Part shown: in pieces, positions 23,993 through 32,822 of the stretch
Position numbering within the stretch: position 1 is the stretch's first letter
How the letters are laid out: the number at the start of each line of letters is the position of its first letter
Assembly: GCF_000720255.1 (NCBI RefSeq)
Contig: NZ_JOJE01000026.1
Location: forward strand, 49,918 to 113,917
DNA: 64,000 nucleotides
Direction: 5' to 3'
From: Streptomyces griseus subsp. griseus
GTDB lineage: Bacteria; Actinomycetota; Actinomycetes; Streptomycetales; Streptomycetaceae
The notes under the pieces: model-generated
What the model saw: the letters and a program-made list of their open reading frames with translations, nothing else
Database searches by the model: none
Told to the model about the DNA's origin: nothing
Translations under genes and position numbers: made by a program

Positions 23993-24973
23993 GTGGAACG
24001 CGACGAGTTCACGCTGGTTCGCGACATGCTGCGGGCGTTCGCGACCCGCTTCCGCAGCGGCTCGGCCGACGACGTCAAGGCCCAGACTCGCACGGACGCA
24101 CAGCGGGCCTTGGACGAGCTCGGCCTGTCCGGCCTCCGCCGCACCTCCCCGCCGGCCGCCACCGTGCAGGAGTGCGCCCTGCTCGCCGAGGAGCACGGCC
24201 GACAGCCCCTGACCACGTCCCTGCTCGGCACGGCGCTGCTCGCCCCCGAGCTGCTGCGTCTCCTCGACCTCGGCGAGCGGGCCGAGCCCGTCCACGGCGA
24301 CCGCCCCACCGTCGCCCTCGCCGGCGACCTGCGCTTCCCGGACCGCGATGCGGTCGGCCTCGTCGCCTGGGACTGCGACGGCGCGGACACGGCGCTCTTC
24401 GTGCATGCCGAAGGCCGCGTGACCGAGCACGAGCTGGGGACCCCGGCACCGACCGCGGACCTGCTGCGCGGTGTGCGGCGGGCCTCGGCCGAGGGCCGCC
24501 CCGTCGGCCGGCTCACCCCGGGCGCGCACCAGCGCTGGCAGGCGTACGCCCTGGTCGTGGTGGCGAGCGAACTCGTGGGGGCGGCCCGTTCGTTCGTCGA
24601 GCAGAGCGTGGACTACGCCCGCGAACGCCACCAGTACGGACAGCCGATCGGCTCCTTCCAGGCCGTGCAGCACCAGCTCGCCGACGCCACCGTCCTCGTG
24701 GAGGCCTGTACCAGCGCCACCCGCTACGCCGCGTGGTGCCTGGACAGCGAAACGCCGGGCCGTGCGCTGACCGCGGCCCGCGTGGCCAAGGCGGAGGTCA
24801 ACTCCTCGGCCGTGGAGGCCGTGTACGCCGGGATGCAGGTGTTCGGCGGGATCGCCCAGACCTGGGAGCACGTAGCCCACCTGTACCTGCGCCGGGTCCT
24901 CGTCGGAGCGACCACGCTCGCGACCACGGCCGACCTGCTGACCGTCCTGGCCGCACCGGAGGCGACGCGATGA
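23993..24973 (+). CDS. Acyl-CoA dehydrogenase-like smaller subunit (heteromeric pair)
   Basis: A 326-aa shortened dehydrogenase starting at GTG 23993. It carries the FAD-binding segment RHQYGQPIGSFQAVQHQLADA and the element GGIAQTWEHVAHLYLRRV, the TWEH motif that holds the catalytic glutamate in FadE/ChsE-type alpha2beta2 enzymes. The N-terminal domain is diverged. It overlaps the larger partner by 4 bases (ATGA), as expected for obligate subunits. Same arrangement as 17849/16692. Confidence 0.87.
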   Translation: MERDEFTLVRDMLRAFATRFRSGSADDVKAQTRTDAQRALDELGLSGLRRTSPPAATVQECALLAEEHGRQPLTTSLLGTALLAPELLRLLDLGERAEPVHGDRPTVALAGDLRFPDRDAVGLVAWDCDGADTALFVHAEGRVTEHELGTPAPTADLLRGVRRASAEGRPVGRLTPGAHQRWQAYALVVVASELVGAARSFVEQSVDYARERHQYGQPIGSFQAVQHQLADATVLVEACTSATRYAAWCLDSETPGRALTAARVAKAEVNSSAVEAVYAGMQVFGGIAQTWEHVAHLYLRRVLVGATTLATTADLLTVLAAPEATR

Positions 24974-26118
24974 CGGACACTCCCCTGGACTTCGGCGACC
25001 CTGAGGACCTGGAACGCCTGCGCCACGACTTCCGCGCCTGGCTGGCCGGCCACCCGCTGCCCGAACGGCCCCCCGACGAGCCGCTCCCCGTGTTCCTGCA
25101 CCGCTGGCACCGCCGGCTGTACTCCGGCGGCTGGGTCGGCCTCGACGTCCCGGAGCAGTACGGCGGCCGGGGTCTGACCGCGCTGCACCAGGTCACGGTC
25201 AGCGACGAACTGGGGGCGCGGGGTGCGCCCGGTGTCCCCCGCATCGGCTATCTCGCCCACGCCCTGCTGCGGTTCGGCTCCGAGCGGCAGCGCCGCCGGC
25301 TGCTGCCGCGCATGCTCTCCGGTGACGACGTGTGGTGCCAGGGCTTCAGCGAGCCCGGCGCCGGCTCGGACCTGGCCGGTATGAGCACCTACGCCGAGCG
25401 CCGCCCGGAGGGCCACTACGTCGTCAACGGCCAGAAACTCTGGACGAGTTACGCCCAGTACTCCGGCCTCTGCCTGCTCCTGGCCCGCACTGGTCGCGCC
25501 GCTCCGGCCCACACCTCCATCTCGGCCTTCGTGCTGCCTCTGGACCGCCCCGGCGTGACCGTACGGCCGCTGCGTGCGGCGAACGGCGACGACGAGTTCT
25601 GCGAACTGTTCCTCGACGAGGTGCGCCTGGAGGAGTCCGAACGGATCGGTGCCGAGGGCGACGGATGGCCGCTGGCGATGACGACGGTGGCGTACGAGCG
25701 CAACGCGCTGGACACCGGCCACCTGTCGAAGTACGGGCTGCTGATCGAACGGCTGCGCCGCGCCGCGCACGAGCGCCGCGGCACGCTCCCGGACGGACTG
25801 CTGTCGGACATCGGCCGCTGTGCCGTCGACTACCAGGTCCTTGTCGCCCACGCGCGGCGCCGCACCGCCGAGCGCCTCGCCGGGCAGAGCGCGGGACCGG
25901 AGTCCTCCGTGGACAAGCTGCTCATGACCCGCGCCGAACAGCGCCTGTACGAGACGGCGTTGAAGGTCTTCCCCGAGGAACTGTACGGGGAGGGCGGCGA
26001 GGTCCTGGGCGACTACTTCTACTCGCGAGCCGCGTCCGTGTACGGCGGCACGTCCCAGATCCAGCGGAACATCATCGCCAAGCGGCTGCTGGGCCTGCCC
26101 GTCGGCCCTCGTGCCTGA
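24970..26118 (+). CDS. Acyl-CoA dehydrogenase, larger subunit (heteromeric pair)
   Basis: The 382-aa product has QGFSEPGAGSDLAGM (FAD/substrate loop), VNGQKLWTSYAQ, and C-terminal ASVYGGTSQIQRNIIAKRLLGLP. The glutamate before GTS is glycine, consistent with catalysis being supplied by the smaller subunit's TWEH motif. Predicted to form a heterotetramer that dehydrogenates a bulky acyl-CoA, as known for steroid side-chain or ring degradation enzymes. Confidence 0.9.
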   Translation: MTDTPLDFGDPEDLERLRHDFRAWLAGHPLPERPPDEPLPVFLHRWHRRLYSGGWVGLDVPEQYGGRGLTALHQVTVSDELGARGAPGVPRIGYLAHALLRFGSERQRRRLLPRMLSGDDVWCQGFSEPGAGSDLAGMSTYAERRPEGHYVVNGQKLWTSYAQYSGLCLLLARTGRAAPAHTSISAFVLPLDRPGVTVRPLRAANGDDEFCELFLDEVRLEESERIGAEGDGWPLAMTTVAYERNALDTGHLSKYGLLIERLRRAAHERRGTLPDGLLSDIGRCAVDYQVLVAHARRRTAERLAGQSAGPESSVDKLLMTRAEQRLYETALKVFPEELYGEGGEVLGDYFYSRAASVYGGTSQIQRNIIAKRLLGLPVGPRA

Positions 26119-26132
26119 TCGGAGCCCTCGTC

Positions 26133-27707
26133 ATGCGACACGACCTGGAATTCCTCAGTATCCCGAACGTGGTGAGAGTCGCCGCCCGGCGGTTCGGCGA
26201 CGCCCCGGCACTCGTCGACGGCGAACTGCGCCTCACCTTCCGGGGACTGGAGGCCCGGATGATCCACGCGGTGCGATCGGCGCTGGCACTCGGTATCGGG
26301 CCGGGTGACCGGGTCGGCCTGTGCGCACCGAACTCGGTCGAGTGGATCGTGACAGCCCTCGGCATCCAGGGCGCGGGAGGTGTCGTCGTACCGCTCAACA
26401 CCCGTTTCAAGGCGACCGAGATCTCCTACATCCTGCGGAAGTCCGGCGCGAAGGCGCTGTTCGCCGCCGCGTCGTTCCTCGGCACCGACTACATCGCCGA
26501 GCTGAGACGAACCGACCCCGAAGTGCCCGCGCTGCGGACCGCGGTGTCGATGCCGGGTGGCGCGGAAGGCCTCTACTGGAGTCAGTTCCTCGCGCATGGC
26601 GAGGAGTGCCCCGAGGCTGCCGCCCAGGAGTCCATCGACCGGCTCACTCCGGATCACGTCTCCGACGTGATGTTCACCTCCGGCACAACCGGCCACCCCA
26701 AGGGCGTGATCCTCACCCACGGGCAGACACTGCGGGCGTACGGCTGGATGTCCACTGAGTACACCTTCGACGCCTCCGACAGCTTCCTGGTCATCCCGCC
26801 GTTCTTCCACTGCTTCGGCTACAAGGCGGGCTGGCTCGCCTCGCTGATGCACGGGGTGACCGTGATCCCCATGGCCGTCTTCGACGCGGGGCGCGCCCTC
26901 GAAATCGTTCAAGGAGAGCGGGTGAGCATCGTCCTCGGCCCGCCGACCATCTTCCACGACCTGCTGAACCATCCGCAGCGGTCCTCGTACGACCTGTCGT
27001 CCCTGCGGGTGTCGATGACGGGCGGCACGACCATCCCCGAGTCGCTGATCCGGGCGATGAAGAAGGACCTGTCCTTCGACATCGTGCTGAGCGCCTACGG
27101 GCTCACGGAGTCGACGGCGCTGGTCACCACGACCAGGGTCGGGGACAGCGAGGAGACGGTGGCCCGCACCACCGGGCGTCCGATCCCGGACGTCGAGGTC
27201 CGGATCGCCGACGAAACCGGGCAGGACGTGCCGGCGGGCGAGGAGGGGGAGGTCCTGGTTCGCGGCTACAACGTCACGCGCGGCTACTGGGACGACCCCG
27301 CGGCCACCGCCGAGACGATCGACTGCGACGGCTGGCTGCACACCGGCGACATCGGCCGCCTGGACCCTGACGGCAACCTGGCGATCGTCGACCGGAAGAA
27401 GGAGATGTTCATCGTGGGCGGCTTCAACGCCTACCCGGCCGAGATCGAGAAGCTGCTCCTCGGCTACGAGCCGATAGCGCAGGCGGCGGTGATCGGGGTT
27501 CCGGACGAGCGGCTCGGCGAGGTCGGCTGCGCCTTCGTCGTGCCGAGGCCGGGCGCGGACGTCACGGCGGAGGACGTGATCGCCTGGGCCCGGGACCACA
27601 TGGCCAACTTCAAGGTGCCCCGCCGGGTGCGCTTCGTGGACCACCTGCCGCGCAATGCCAGCCAGAAGGTCCTCAAGCACGAGTTGCGCGCACGGCTGGG
27701 GAGCTGA
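26133..27707 (+). CDS. Acyl-CoA synthetase (AMP-forming, FadD-like)
   Basis: A 524-aa ANL-superfamily ligase. The P-loop-like motif is MFTSGTTGHPKGVILTHG, the A5 region is SAYGLTESTALVTT, the A7 TGD segment is WLHTGDIGRLDPDG, and the C-terminal lysine lies in NASQKVLKHELR. It activates a carboxylic acid through an acyl-adenylate to the CoA thioester. It is likely the entry enzyme of the pathway or the one that reactivates a ring-derived acid (compare FadD3/FadD17 in steroid clusters). It sits 14 bases after the dehydrogenase pair and 4 bases before a CoA-transferase. Confidence 0.92.
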   Translation: MRHDLEFLSIPNVVRVAARRFGDAPALVDGELRLTFRGLEARMIHAVRSALALGIGPGDRVGLCAPNSVEWIVTALGIQGAGGVVVPLNTRFKATEISYILRKSGAKALFAAASFLGTDYIAELRRTDPEVPALRTAVSMPGGAEGLYWSQFLAHGEECPEAAAQESIDRLTPDHVSDVMFTSGTTGHPKGVILTHGQTLRAYGWMSTEYTFDASDSFLVIPPFFHCFGYKAGWLASLMHGVTVIPMAVFDAGRALEIVQGERVSIVLGPPTIFHDLLNHPQRSSYDLSSLRVSMTGGTTIPESLIRAMKKDLSFDIVLSAYGLTESTALVTTTRVGDSEETVARTTGRPIPDVEVRIADETGQDVPAGEEGEVLVRGYNVTRGYWDDPAATAETIDCDGWLHTGDIGRLDPDGNLAIVDRKKEMFIVGGFNAYPAEIEKLLLGYEPIAQAAVIGVPDERLGEVGCAFVVPRPGADVTAEDVIAWARDHMANFKVPRRVRFVDHLPRNASQKVLKHELRARLGS

Positions 27708-27711
27708 CCCG

Positions 27712-28890
27712 GTGACGAACGGCGGCCCCCTCGCGGGGATCACGGTGGTGGCACTGGAGCAGGCCGTCTCGGCCCCGATGTGCACGCGCACGCTCGGCGA
27801 CTTCGGTGCCCGGGTGATCAAGGTGGAGAACCCGAAGGGCGGTGACTTCGCACGGCACTACGACGACGTGGTCGGCGGCCTCGCGGCCCACTTCGTCTGG
27901 GCCAACCGGGGCAAGGAGTCGGTGGCCCTGGACCTGAAGTCGGACGGCGGGCAGGCGGTCCTGCACCGGCTGCTGGAGCGCGCCGACGTCCTGGTCTCCA
28001 ACCTGACCCCCGGCACGACGGCCAAGCTGGGCCTGGCCCCCGCCGACCTGGAGGTGCGCCACCCGGACCTGATCGCGGTGGAGATCGACGGGTACGGCCC
28101 CGGCGGGCCCCTCTCCCACAAACGCGCCTACGACCTGCTGGTCCAGGCGGAGTCGGGGGCCTGCTCGGTGACCGGCCGGGAGGGTGCTCCGGCCAAGCCG
28201 GGCCCTCCGGTCGCGGACGTGTGCAGTGGGCTGTACGCGGCGCTGTCGGTGCTGGCGCTGCTGTACGCCCGGCGGCCGGGGCAGGTGGCGGTGAGCCTGT
28301 TCGACACCATGGCCGAACTGATGGGCTACCCGCTGACCTACACCCGCCACTCGGGGGTCGAGCAGCAGCCGCTCGGCATGAGTTCGCCCGCCGTGTCCCC
28401 CTACGGCGCCTACCGCACGGCCGACGGGCAGACGGTCGTGCTCGGCACCACGAACGACCGCGAATGGCAGCGGCTGGCGAGGGAGTTGCTCGGCCGCCCG
28501 GACCTGGCGGACGACGAGCGGTTCCGCACGAACGCCGGACGGGTGGAGCACCGCGAGGTTCTCGACGCCGCGATCGGCGACTGGTGCGCGCGGTACGACC
28601 TGGGTCACGTCCAGGAGCGGGCCGACGCGGCCGGGATCGGCAACTCCCGCTACAACACGGTCACCGATGTTCTCGACCATCCCCATCTGGCCGCCCGCGA
28701 CCGCTGGCGGAGGGTCGGCACACCGTCGGGGCCGGTGCCCGCGCTGCTGCCGCCGCCCGTGATCGCCGGGTTCGACCCGCCGATGGGCGCGGTCCCCGGG
28801 CTCGGCGAACACACGGACGCCCTGCTGGCCGAACTCGGCTACACACAGCCGGAGATCGCCGCCCTGCGGGCGCGGGGGGCGGTCCGGTGA
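27712..28890 (+). CDS. CaiB/BaiF family CoA-transferase
   Basis: A 392-aa class III CoA-transferase starting at GTG 27712. Family features: GITVVALEQAVSAPMCTRTLGDFGARVIKVENP, WANRGKESVALDLKS and the catalytic aspartate in VSLFDTMAELMGYP. Also characteristic is SPYGAYRTADGQTVVLGTTNDREW. It is placed directly after the ligase, so the cell has both ATP-dependent and transferase routes to the CoA ester. It overlaps the next hydratase by 4 bases. Confidence 0.9.
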   Translation: MTNGGPLAGITVVALEQAVSAPMCTRTLGDFGARVIKVENPKGGDFARHYDDVVGGLAAHFVWANRGKESVALDLKSDGGQAVLHRLLERADVLVSNLTPGTTAKLGLAPADLEVRHPDLIAVEIDGYGPGGPLSHKRAYDLLVQAESGACSVTGREGAPAKPGPPVADVCSGLYAALSVLALLYARRPGQVAVSLFDTMAELMGYPLTYTRHSGVEQQPLGMSSPAVSPYGAYRTADGQTVVLGTTNDREWQRLARELLGRPDLADDERFRTNAGRVEHREVLDAAIGDWCARYDLGHVQERADAAGIGNSRYNTVTDVLDHPHLAARDRWRRVGTPSGPVPALLPPPVIAGFDPPMGAVPGLGEHTDALLAELGYTQPEIAALRARGAVR

Positions 28891-29687
28891 GCGTGCTGCT
28901 GACGAGCGACGCCGACGGCGTGCGGACACTGACCCTGAACCGGCCGCACCGCAGGAACGCCATCGACGCCGAGCTGTGGGAGGCCCTGCGTGAAGCCCTC
29001 GCGGCGGCGGGCGGCGACCGGTCCGTCCGGGCGCTGGTCCTGACCGGGGCGGGCGGCGCGTTCTGCTCCGGTGCGGACATTCCCGAGCGGGTCAGCAGCG
29101 CCCACCCGCTGTACCGGATGCGGCCCCTGACCGAGGTGACGCTGCTGCTGCACGAACTGCCCGTGCCCACGGTCGCCAAGGTGACGGGGGCGGCGGTGGG
29201 AGCGGGCTGGAACCTGGCGCTCGGCTGCGATCTGGTGGTCGCCACGCCCCAGGCGCGCTTCTCGCAGATCTTCGCCCGACGCGGGCTGTCCCCGGACTGC
29301 GGCGGCTCCTGGCTGCTGCCGAGACTCGTCGGGTTGCAGCAGGCCAAGCGGCTCGCGCTGCTCGCGGAGACGATCGACGCCGAGGAGGCGAAGGCGCTGG
29401 GCCTGGTGACCTGGGTGACGGACACCGACGAGGTGGACACCTTCGTCGACGACCTGACCGCCCGGCTGGTGGCCGGCCCCCCGGTGGCCCACGCCCAGAC
29501 CAAGGCCCTGCTGAACGAGGGCACCGACCGCACCTTGCGGGACGCCCTGGCGAACGAGGCGAAGGCACAGGCGGTGAACTTCGCGGGCGCGGACGTCCGC
29601 GAGGCGTACGCCGCGTTCGCCGCGCGACGCGAACCACTCTTCACGGGCCGCTGGGCCGTGCCGAGCCGACCGGAGGACGACACGTGA
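28887..29687 (+). CDS. Enoyl-CoA hydratase/isomerase family
   Basis: A 266-aa crotonase. It begins SDADGVRTLTLNRPHRRNAIDAE, with oxyanion motif AFCSGADIPE and AKVTGAAVGAGWNLALGCDLV, and LSPDCGGSWLLPRLVG where hydratases have the second acid. The Asp in SPDCG favours isomerase or hydratase activity of the PaaG kind. Both ends overlap neighbours by 4 bases (GTGA), so it is tightly coupled to the CoA-transferase and thiolase. Confidence 0.88.
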   Translation: MSVLLTSDADGVRTLTLNRPHRRNAIDAELWEALREALAAAGGDRSVRALVLTGAGGAFCSGADIPERVSSAHPLYRMRPLTEVTLLLHELPVPTVAKVTGAAVGAGWNLALGCDLVVATPQARFSQIFARRGLSPDCGGSWLLPRLVGLQQAKRLALLAETIDAEEAKALGLVTWVTDTDEVDTFVDDLTARLVAGPPVAHAQTKALLNEGTDRTLRDALANEAKAQAVNFAGADVREAYAAFAARREPLFTGRWAVPSRPEDDT

Positions 29688-30823
29688 TACGAGAAGCGGT
29701 GATCGCGGCAGCGGTCCGCACCGCGGTGGGAAAGCGCAACGGCGGGCTGGCCGGCATCCACCCGGCCGACCTGTCCGCTGCGGTGCTGAACGCGCTCGTC
29801 GAGCGGGCCGGGGTCGATCCGGAGTCCGTCGACGACGTGATCTGGGGGTGCGTCTCCCAGATCGGCGACCAGTCGAGCAACATCGGCCGCTACGCGGTGC
29901 TGGCCGCGGGCTGGCCCGAGAGCATCCCCGGGACGACGGTCAACCGGGCCTGCGGATCGAGCCAGCAGGCGCTGGAGTTCGCCGTGCAGGCGGTGCTGTC
30001 CGGGCAGCAGGACGTGGTCGTGGCGGGCGGGGTGGAGGTCATGAGCCGGGTCCCGCTGGGCTCGGCCAGGGCGAGCGGAATGCCGTACGGCCCTCAAGTC
30101 CTCGGCCGGTACCAGGACTTCTCCTTCAACCAGGGCATCTCGGCGGAGAAGATCGCACAGAAGTGGGGCTTCACCCGGCCCCGGCTCGACGCGTACGCTG
30201 CGCTGTCGCACGAGCGGGCCGCCGCCGCGCAGGACAGCGGGGTCTTCGAGGAGCAGATCGTGCCGGTGGTGTGGGTGACCGCCGACGAGGGCGTTCGCCG
30301 GGGCACCAGTGTGGAGACGCTCGCGAAGCTCAAGCCGTCCTTCCTGGAGGACGACGGCGTGATCCACGCCGGCAACTCCTCCCAGATCTCCGACGGTGCG
30401 GCGGCGCTGTTGGTCACCACCCCGGACAGAGCACGGGAGTTGGGACTGACGCCGCTCGTGCGCCACCGGGCGGGCGCGGTGGTCGGCTCGGACCCGGTGC
30501 TGATGCTGACCGGGCCGATCCCGGCCACCGAGAAGGTGCTGGGGAAGGCCGGGGTGGCGCTGTCGGAGGTCGGGGTCTTCGAGGTGAACGAGGCCTTCGC
30601 GCCCGTTCCGCTCGCCTGGCTCGCCGAGACGGGTGCCGACCCGGAGCTGGTCAACCCGCTCGGCGGCGCCATCGCGCTCGGCCATCCGCTCGGTGCCTCG
30701 GGAGCCGTCCTGATGACCCGCATGATCCACCACATGCGTGACCGCGGCATCCGCTACGGACTCCAGACCATGTGCGAGGGCGGCGGGACCGCGAACGCCA
30801 CACTCGTCGAACTCGTCGGCTGA
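29684..30823 (+). CDS. Acetyl-CoA acyltransferase (3-ketoacyl-CoA thiolase)
   Basis: A 379-aa thiolase with all catalytic elements: nucleophilic Cys in NRACGSSQQA, NEAFAPV, His in GHPLGASGAV and the second Cys in TMCEGGGTAN. This distinguishes it from the cysteine-less Ltp-like domain at 4386. It cleaves a 3-ketoacyl-CoA with CoA, releasing acetyl- or propionyl-CoA, the last step of beta-oxidation in this operon. It begins at GTG 29684, overlapping the hydratase stop. Confidence 0.93.
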   Translation: MIREAVIAAAVRTAVGKRNGGLAGIHPADLSAAVLNALVERAGVDPESVDDVIWGCVSQIGDQSSNIGRYAVLAAGWPESIPGTTVNRACGSSQQALEFAVQAVLSGQQDVVVAGGVEVMSRVPLGSARASGMPYGPQVLGRYQDFSFNQGISAEKIAQKWGFTRPRLDAYAALSHERAAAAQDSGVFEEQIVPVVWVTADEGVRRGTSVETLAKLKPSFLEDDGVIHAGNSSQISDGAAALLVTTPDRARELGLTPLVRHRAGAVVGSDPVLMLTGPIPATEKVLGKAGVALSEVGVFEVNEAFAPVPLAWLAETGADPELVNPLGGAIALGHPLGASGAVLMTRMIHHMRDRGIRYGLQTMCEGGGTANATLVELVG

Positions 30824-30837
30824 CGGGGGGCGTTGAC

Positions 30838-31986
30838 GTGCGTCGCGATGTCTTCACCGCCGACCACGAGGCGTTCCGGGAGCTGGTCCGGGACGTCGTG
30901 GCCAAGGAGGTGGTTCCGCACTACGCCGAGTGGGAGAAGGCCGGGCGGCTGCCCCGGTCGTTCTTCGAGCGGCTCGGCTCGCTCGGGCTGCTGGGCGTGG
31001 CCGTCCCGGAGGAGTACGGCGGAGGCGGGCAGCCCGACTACCGCTACAACGTCGTCCTCCAGGAGGAGGCCGCCCGCGCACTGGTCACACTGGGTACGGT
31101 CCGCACCCAACTCGACGTCATCCTGCCGTACTTCCTCGCCTATGCGAACGAGGAGCAGCGCCGGCGCTGGTTCCCCGGGCTGGCCTCCGGCCGGCTGCTG
31201 ACCGCGATCGCGATGACCGAGCCCGGCACCGGCTCCGACCTCGCGGGAATCCGTACGACCGCCGTGCGCGACGGCGACCACTACATAGTGAGCGGGGCCA
31301 AGACCTTCATCACCGGAGGGCTGCTCGCCGACCTGGTGATCGTGGTGGCGCGCACGTCGACCGACCCGGACGACCGCCGGGCGGGGCTCACGCTGCTGGT
31401 CGTGGAGAACGGCATGCCGGGCTTCACGCGCGGCAGGGTGCTGGACAAGATGGGCATCAAGGTCCAGGACACCGTGGAGCTCGCCTTCGACGAGGTCCGG
31501 GTGCCCGTCGCCAACCGGCTCGGCGAGGAGGGCAGGGCCTTCGGCTACCTCGGGCACAACCTCACCCAGGAGCGGATGACCGTCGCCGTCGGTTCGGTCG
31601 CGCAGGCGCGGGCCGCGCTCGACACGACGATCGCGTACGTCAGGGAACGCAACGTGTTCGGGACGCCGGTCGCGTCGTTCCAGAACACCAAGTTCGAACT
31701 CGCCGCCGTCGACGCCGAGATCGAGGCCGCGCAGGCCGTGCTCGACCGGGCCGTGCTGGAGCTGGTCGACGGGCGGCTGTCCGGCGCGGACGCCGCGAGG
31801 GTCAAGCTGTTCTGCACCGAGATGCAGGCTCGCGCAGTCGACCGGTGTCTTCAACTCTTCGGCGGTTACGGCTACATGCTGGAGTACCCGATAGCCCGGC
31901 TGTACGCGGACGCCCGCATCACCCGTATCTACGCCGGGACGAGCGAGGTCATGAAGGTCATCATCGCCAAGTCCCTGGGGTTGTGA
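30838..31986 (+). CDS. Acyl-CoA dehydrogenase
   Basis: The 382-aa enzyme starts at GTG 30838. It has AMTEPGTGSDLAGIRTT, SGAKTFITGG, and the C-terminus GGYGYMLEYPIARLYADARITRIYAGTSEVMKVIIAKSLGL. Alanine replaces the MCAD-type glutamate before GTSE, as in long-chain and isovaleryl-CoA dehydrogenases, where the base comes from another helix; this looks like a homomeric enzyme of that class. It is followed after 3 bases by an unusual SDR. Confidence 0.9.
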   Translation: MRRDVFTADHEAFRELVRDVVAKEVVPHYAEWEKAGRLPRSFFERLGSLGLLGVAVPEEYGGGGQPDYRYNVVLQEEAARALVTLGTVRTQLDVILPYFLAYANEEQRRRWFPGLASGRLLTAIAMTEPGTGSDLAGIRTTAVRDGDHYIVSGAKTFITGGLLADLVIVVARTSTDPDDRRAGLTLLVVENGMPGFTRGRVLDKMGIKVQDTVELAFDEVRVPVANRLGEEGRAFGYLGHNLTQERMTVAVGSVAQARAALDTTIAYVRERNVFGTPVASFQNTKFELAAVDAEIEAAQAVLDRAVLELVDGRLSGADAARVKLFCTEMQARAVDRCLQLFGGYGYMLEYPIARLYADARITRIYAGTSEVMKVIIAKSLGL

Positions 31987-31989
31987 CAC

Positions 31990-32754
31990 ATGTCCATGGA
32001 GGACTTCTCCGCCAGGCCGGGCACGGCCTTCGTGGCCGGTGGTACCGGTGGCATCGGCGCCGCGATCGCGAGGACGCTGGCCGAACGCGGCAGCGACGTC
32101 GTGTTCACCTACCGCTCCTCCCAGGGAGCCGCGGAGAACCTTGTCCGGGAGATGAAGAGCCACGGCCGTCAGGTCACCGCCGTCCGGTTGGACCTGACCG
32201 ACGAGGCGGAGACGGCCCGGGTGGTGCGCGGATGCGGCGGTGTGCACACGCTGGTGTACGCGGCCGGGCCGCACGTGCCCATGACCCACCTGAGCAAGGT
32301 CACGCCCAGCCGGTACCGCGCCCAGCTGGAGGCCGACGCGGTGGCGTTCTTCAACCTCGTCCATCCCGCGCTGCCGCTGCTGCGGGAGAGCAGCGGCAGC
32401 ATCGTCGCCGTCACCACCGTCGCCACGCGCCGCTACCCCGTCCGCGACGGGCTCTCCTCGGGCGCCAAGGGGGCGGTCGAGGCCGTCGCCCGTGCCCTGG
32501 CCGCGGAGGAGGGCCGCTACGGCGTCCGCGTCAACTGCGTCGCCCCGGGCATGCTCACGGACGGCATCGCGGGCCGGCTGATCGACACGGGCGAACTCGA
32601 CGAGGACGCCCTCGCCGTCACCCGCCGCAACATCCCGCTGCGCCGGTTCGGACAGGCCCAGGACATCGCGGAGGCGGTCGCGTTCCTCGCCTCGGACCGG
32701 GCCCGGTTCGTCACGGGGCAGGCGCTGGGCGTCGACGGCGGGTACAGCGTCTGA
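31990..32754 (+). CDS. Atypical SDR lacking the catalytic tyrosine
   Basis: A 254-aa SDR-fold protein with a good cofactor motif (GGTGGIG), the PG-motif region CVAPGM and C-terminal FVTGQALGVDGGYSV. At the active site it reads SSGAK: Lys160 is present but Ser156 replaces the invariant Tyr, and TT (142-143) stands where the catalytic Ser is expected. It may be non-catalytic, a structural partner, or use a different mechanism. It is the last gene of the long rightward operon, closed by a strong hairpin. Confidence 0.85.
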   Translation: MSMEDFSARPGTAFVAGGTGGIGAAIARTLAERGSDVVFTYRSSQGAAENLVREMKSHGRQVTAVRLDLTDEAETARVVRGCGGVHTLVYAAGPHVPMTHLSKVTPSRYRAQLEADAVAFFNLVHPALPLLRESSGSIVAVTTVATRRYPVRDGLSSGAKGAVEAVARALAAEEGRYGVRVNCVAPGMLTDGIAGRLIDTGELDEDALAVTRRNIPLRRFGQAQDIAEAVAFLASDRARFVTGQALGVDGGYSV

Positions 32755-32782
32755 AGCGGCGGGGCGAGGGCGCCGCCCCGCG

Positions 32783-32821
32783 GGCACTGCTGTGGGGGGA
32801 CCGAGCCTCCACAGCAGTGCC
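32783..32821. terminator. Strong bidirectional intrinsic terminator
   Basis: GCACTGCTGTGG (32784-32795) pairs perfectly with CCACAGCAGTGC (32809-32820). The stem extends outward by one G-C pair and inward by G-U and G-C pairs, leaving a loop of about 7 bases. It lies between the convergent SDR (ends 32754) and hydrolase (ends 32823) genes, so it can serve both operons; no long T tract follows. Confidence 0.85.
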
Positions 32822-32822
32822 G

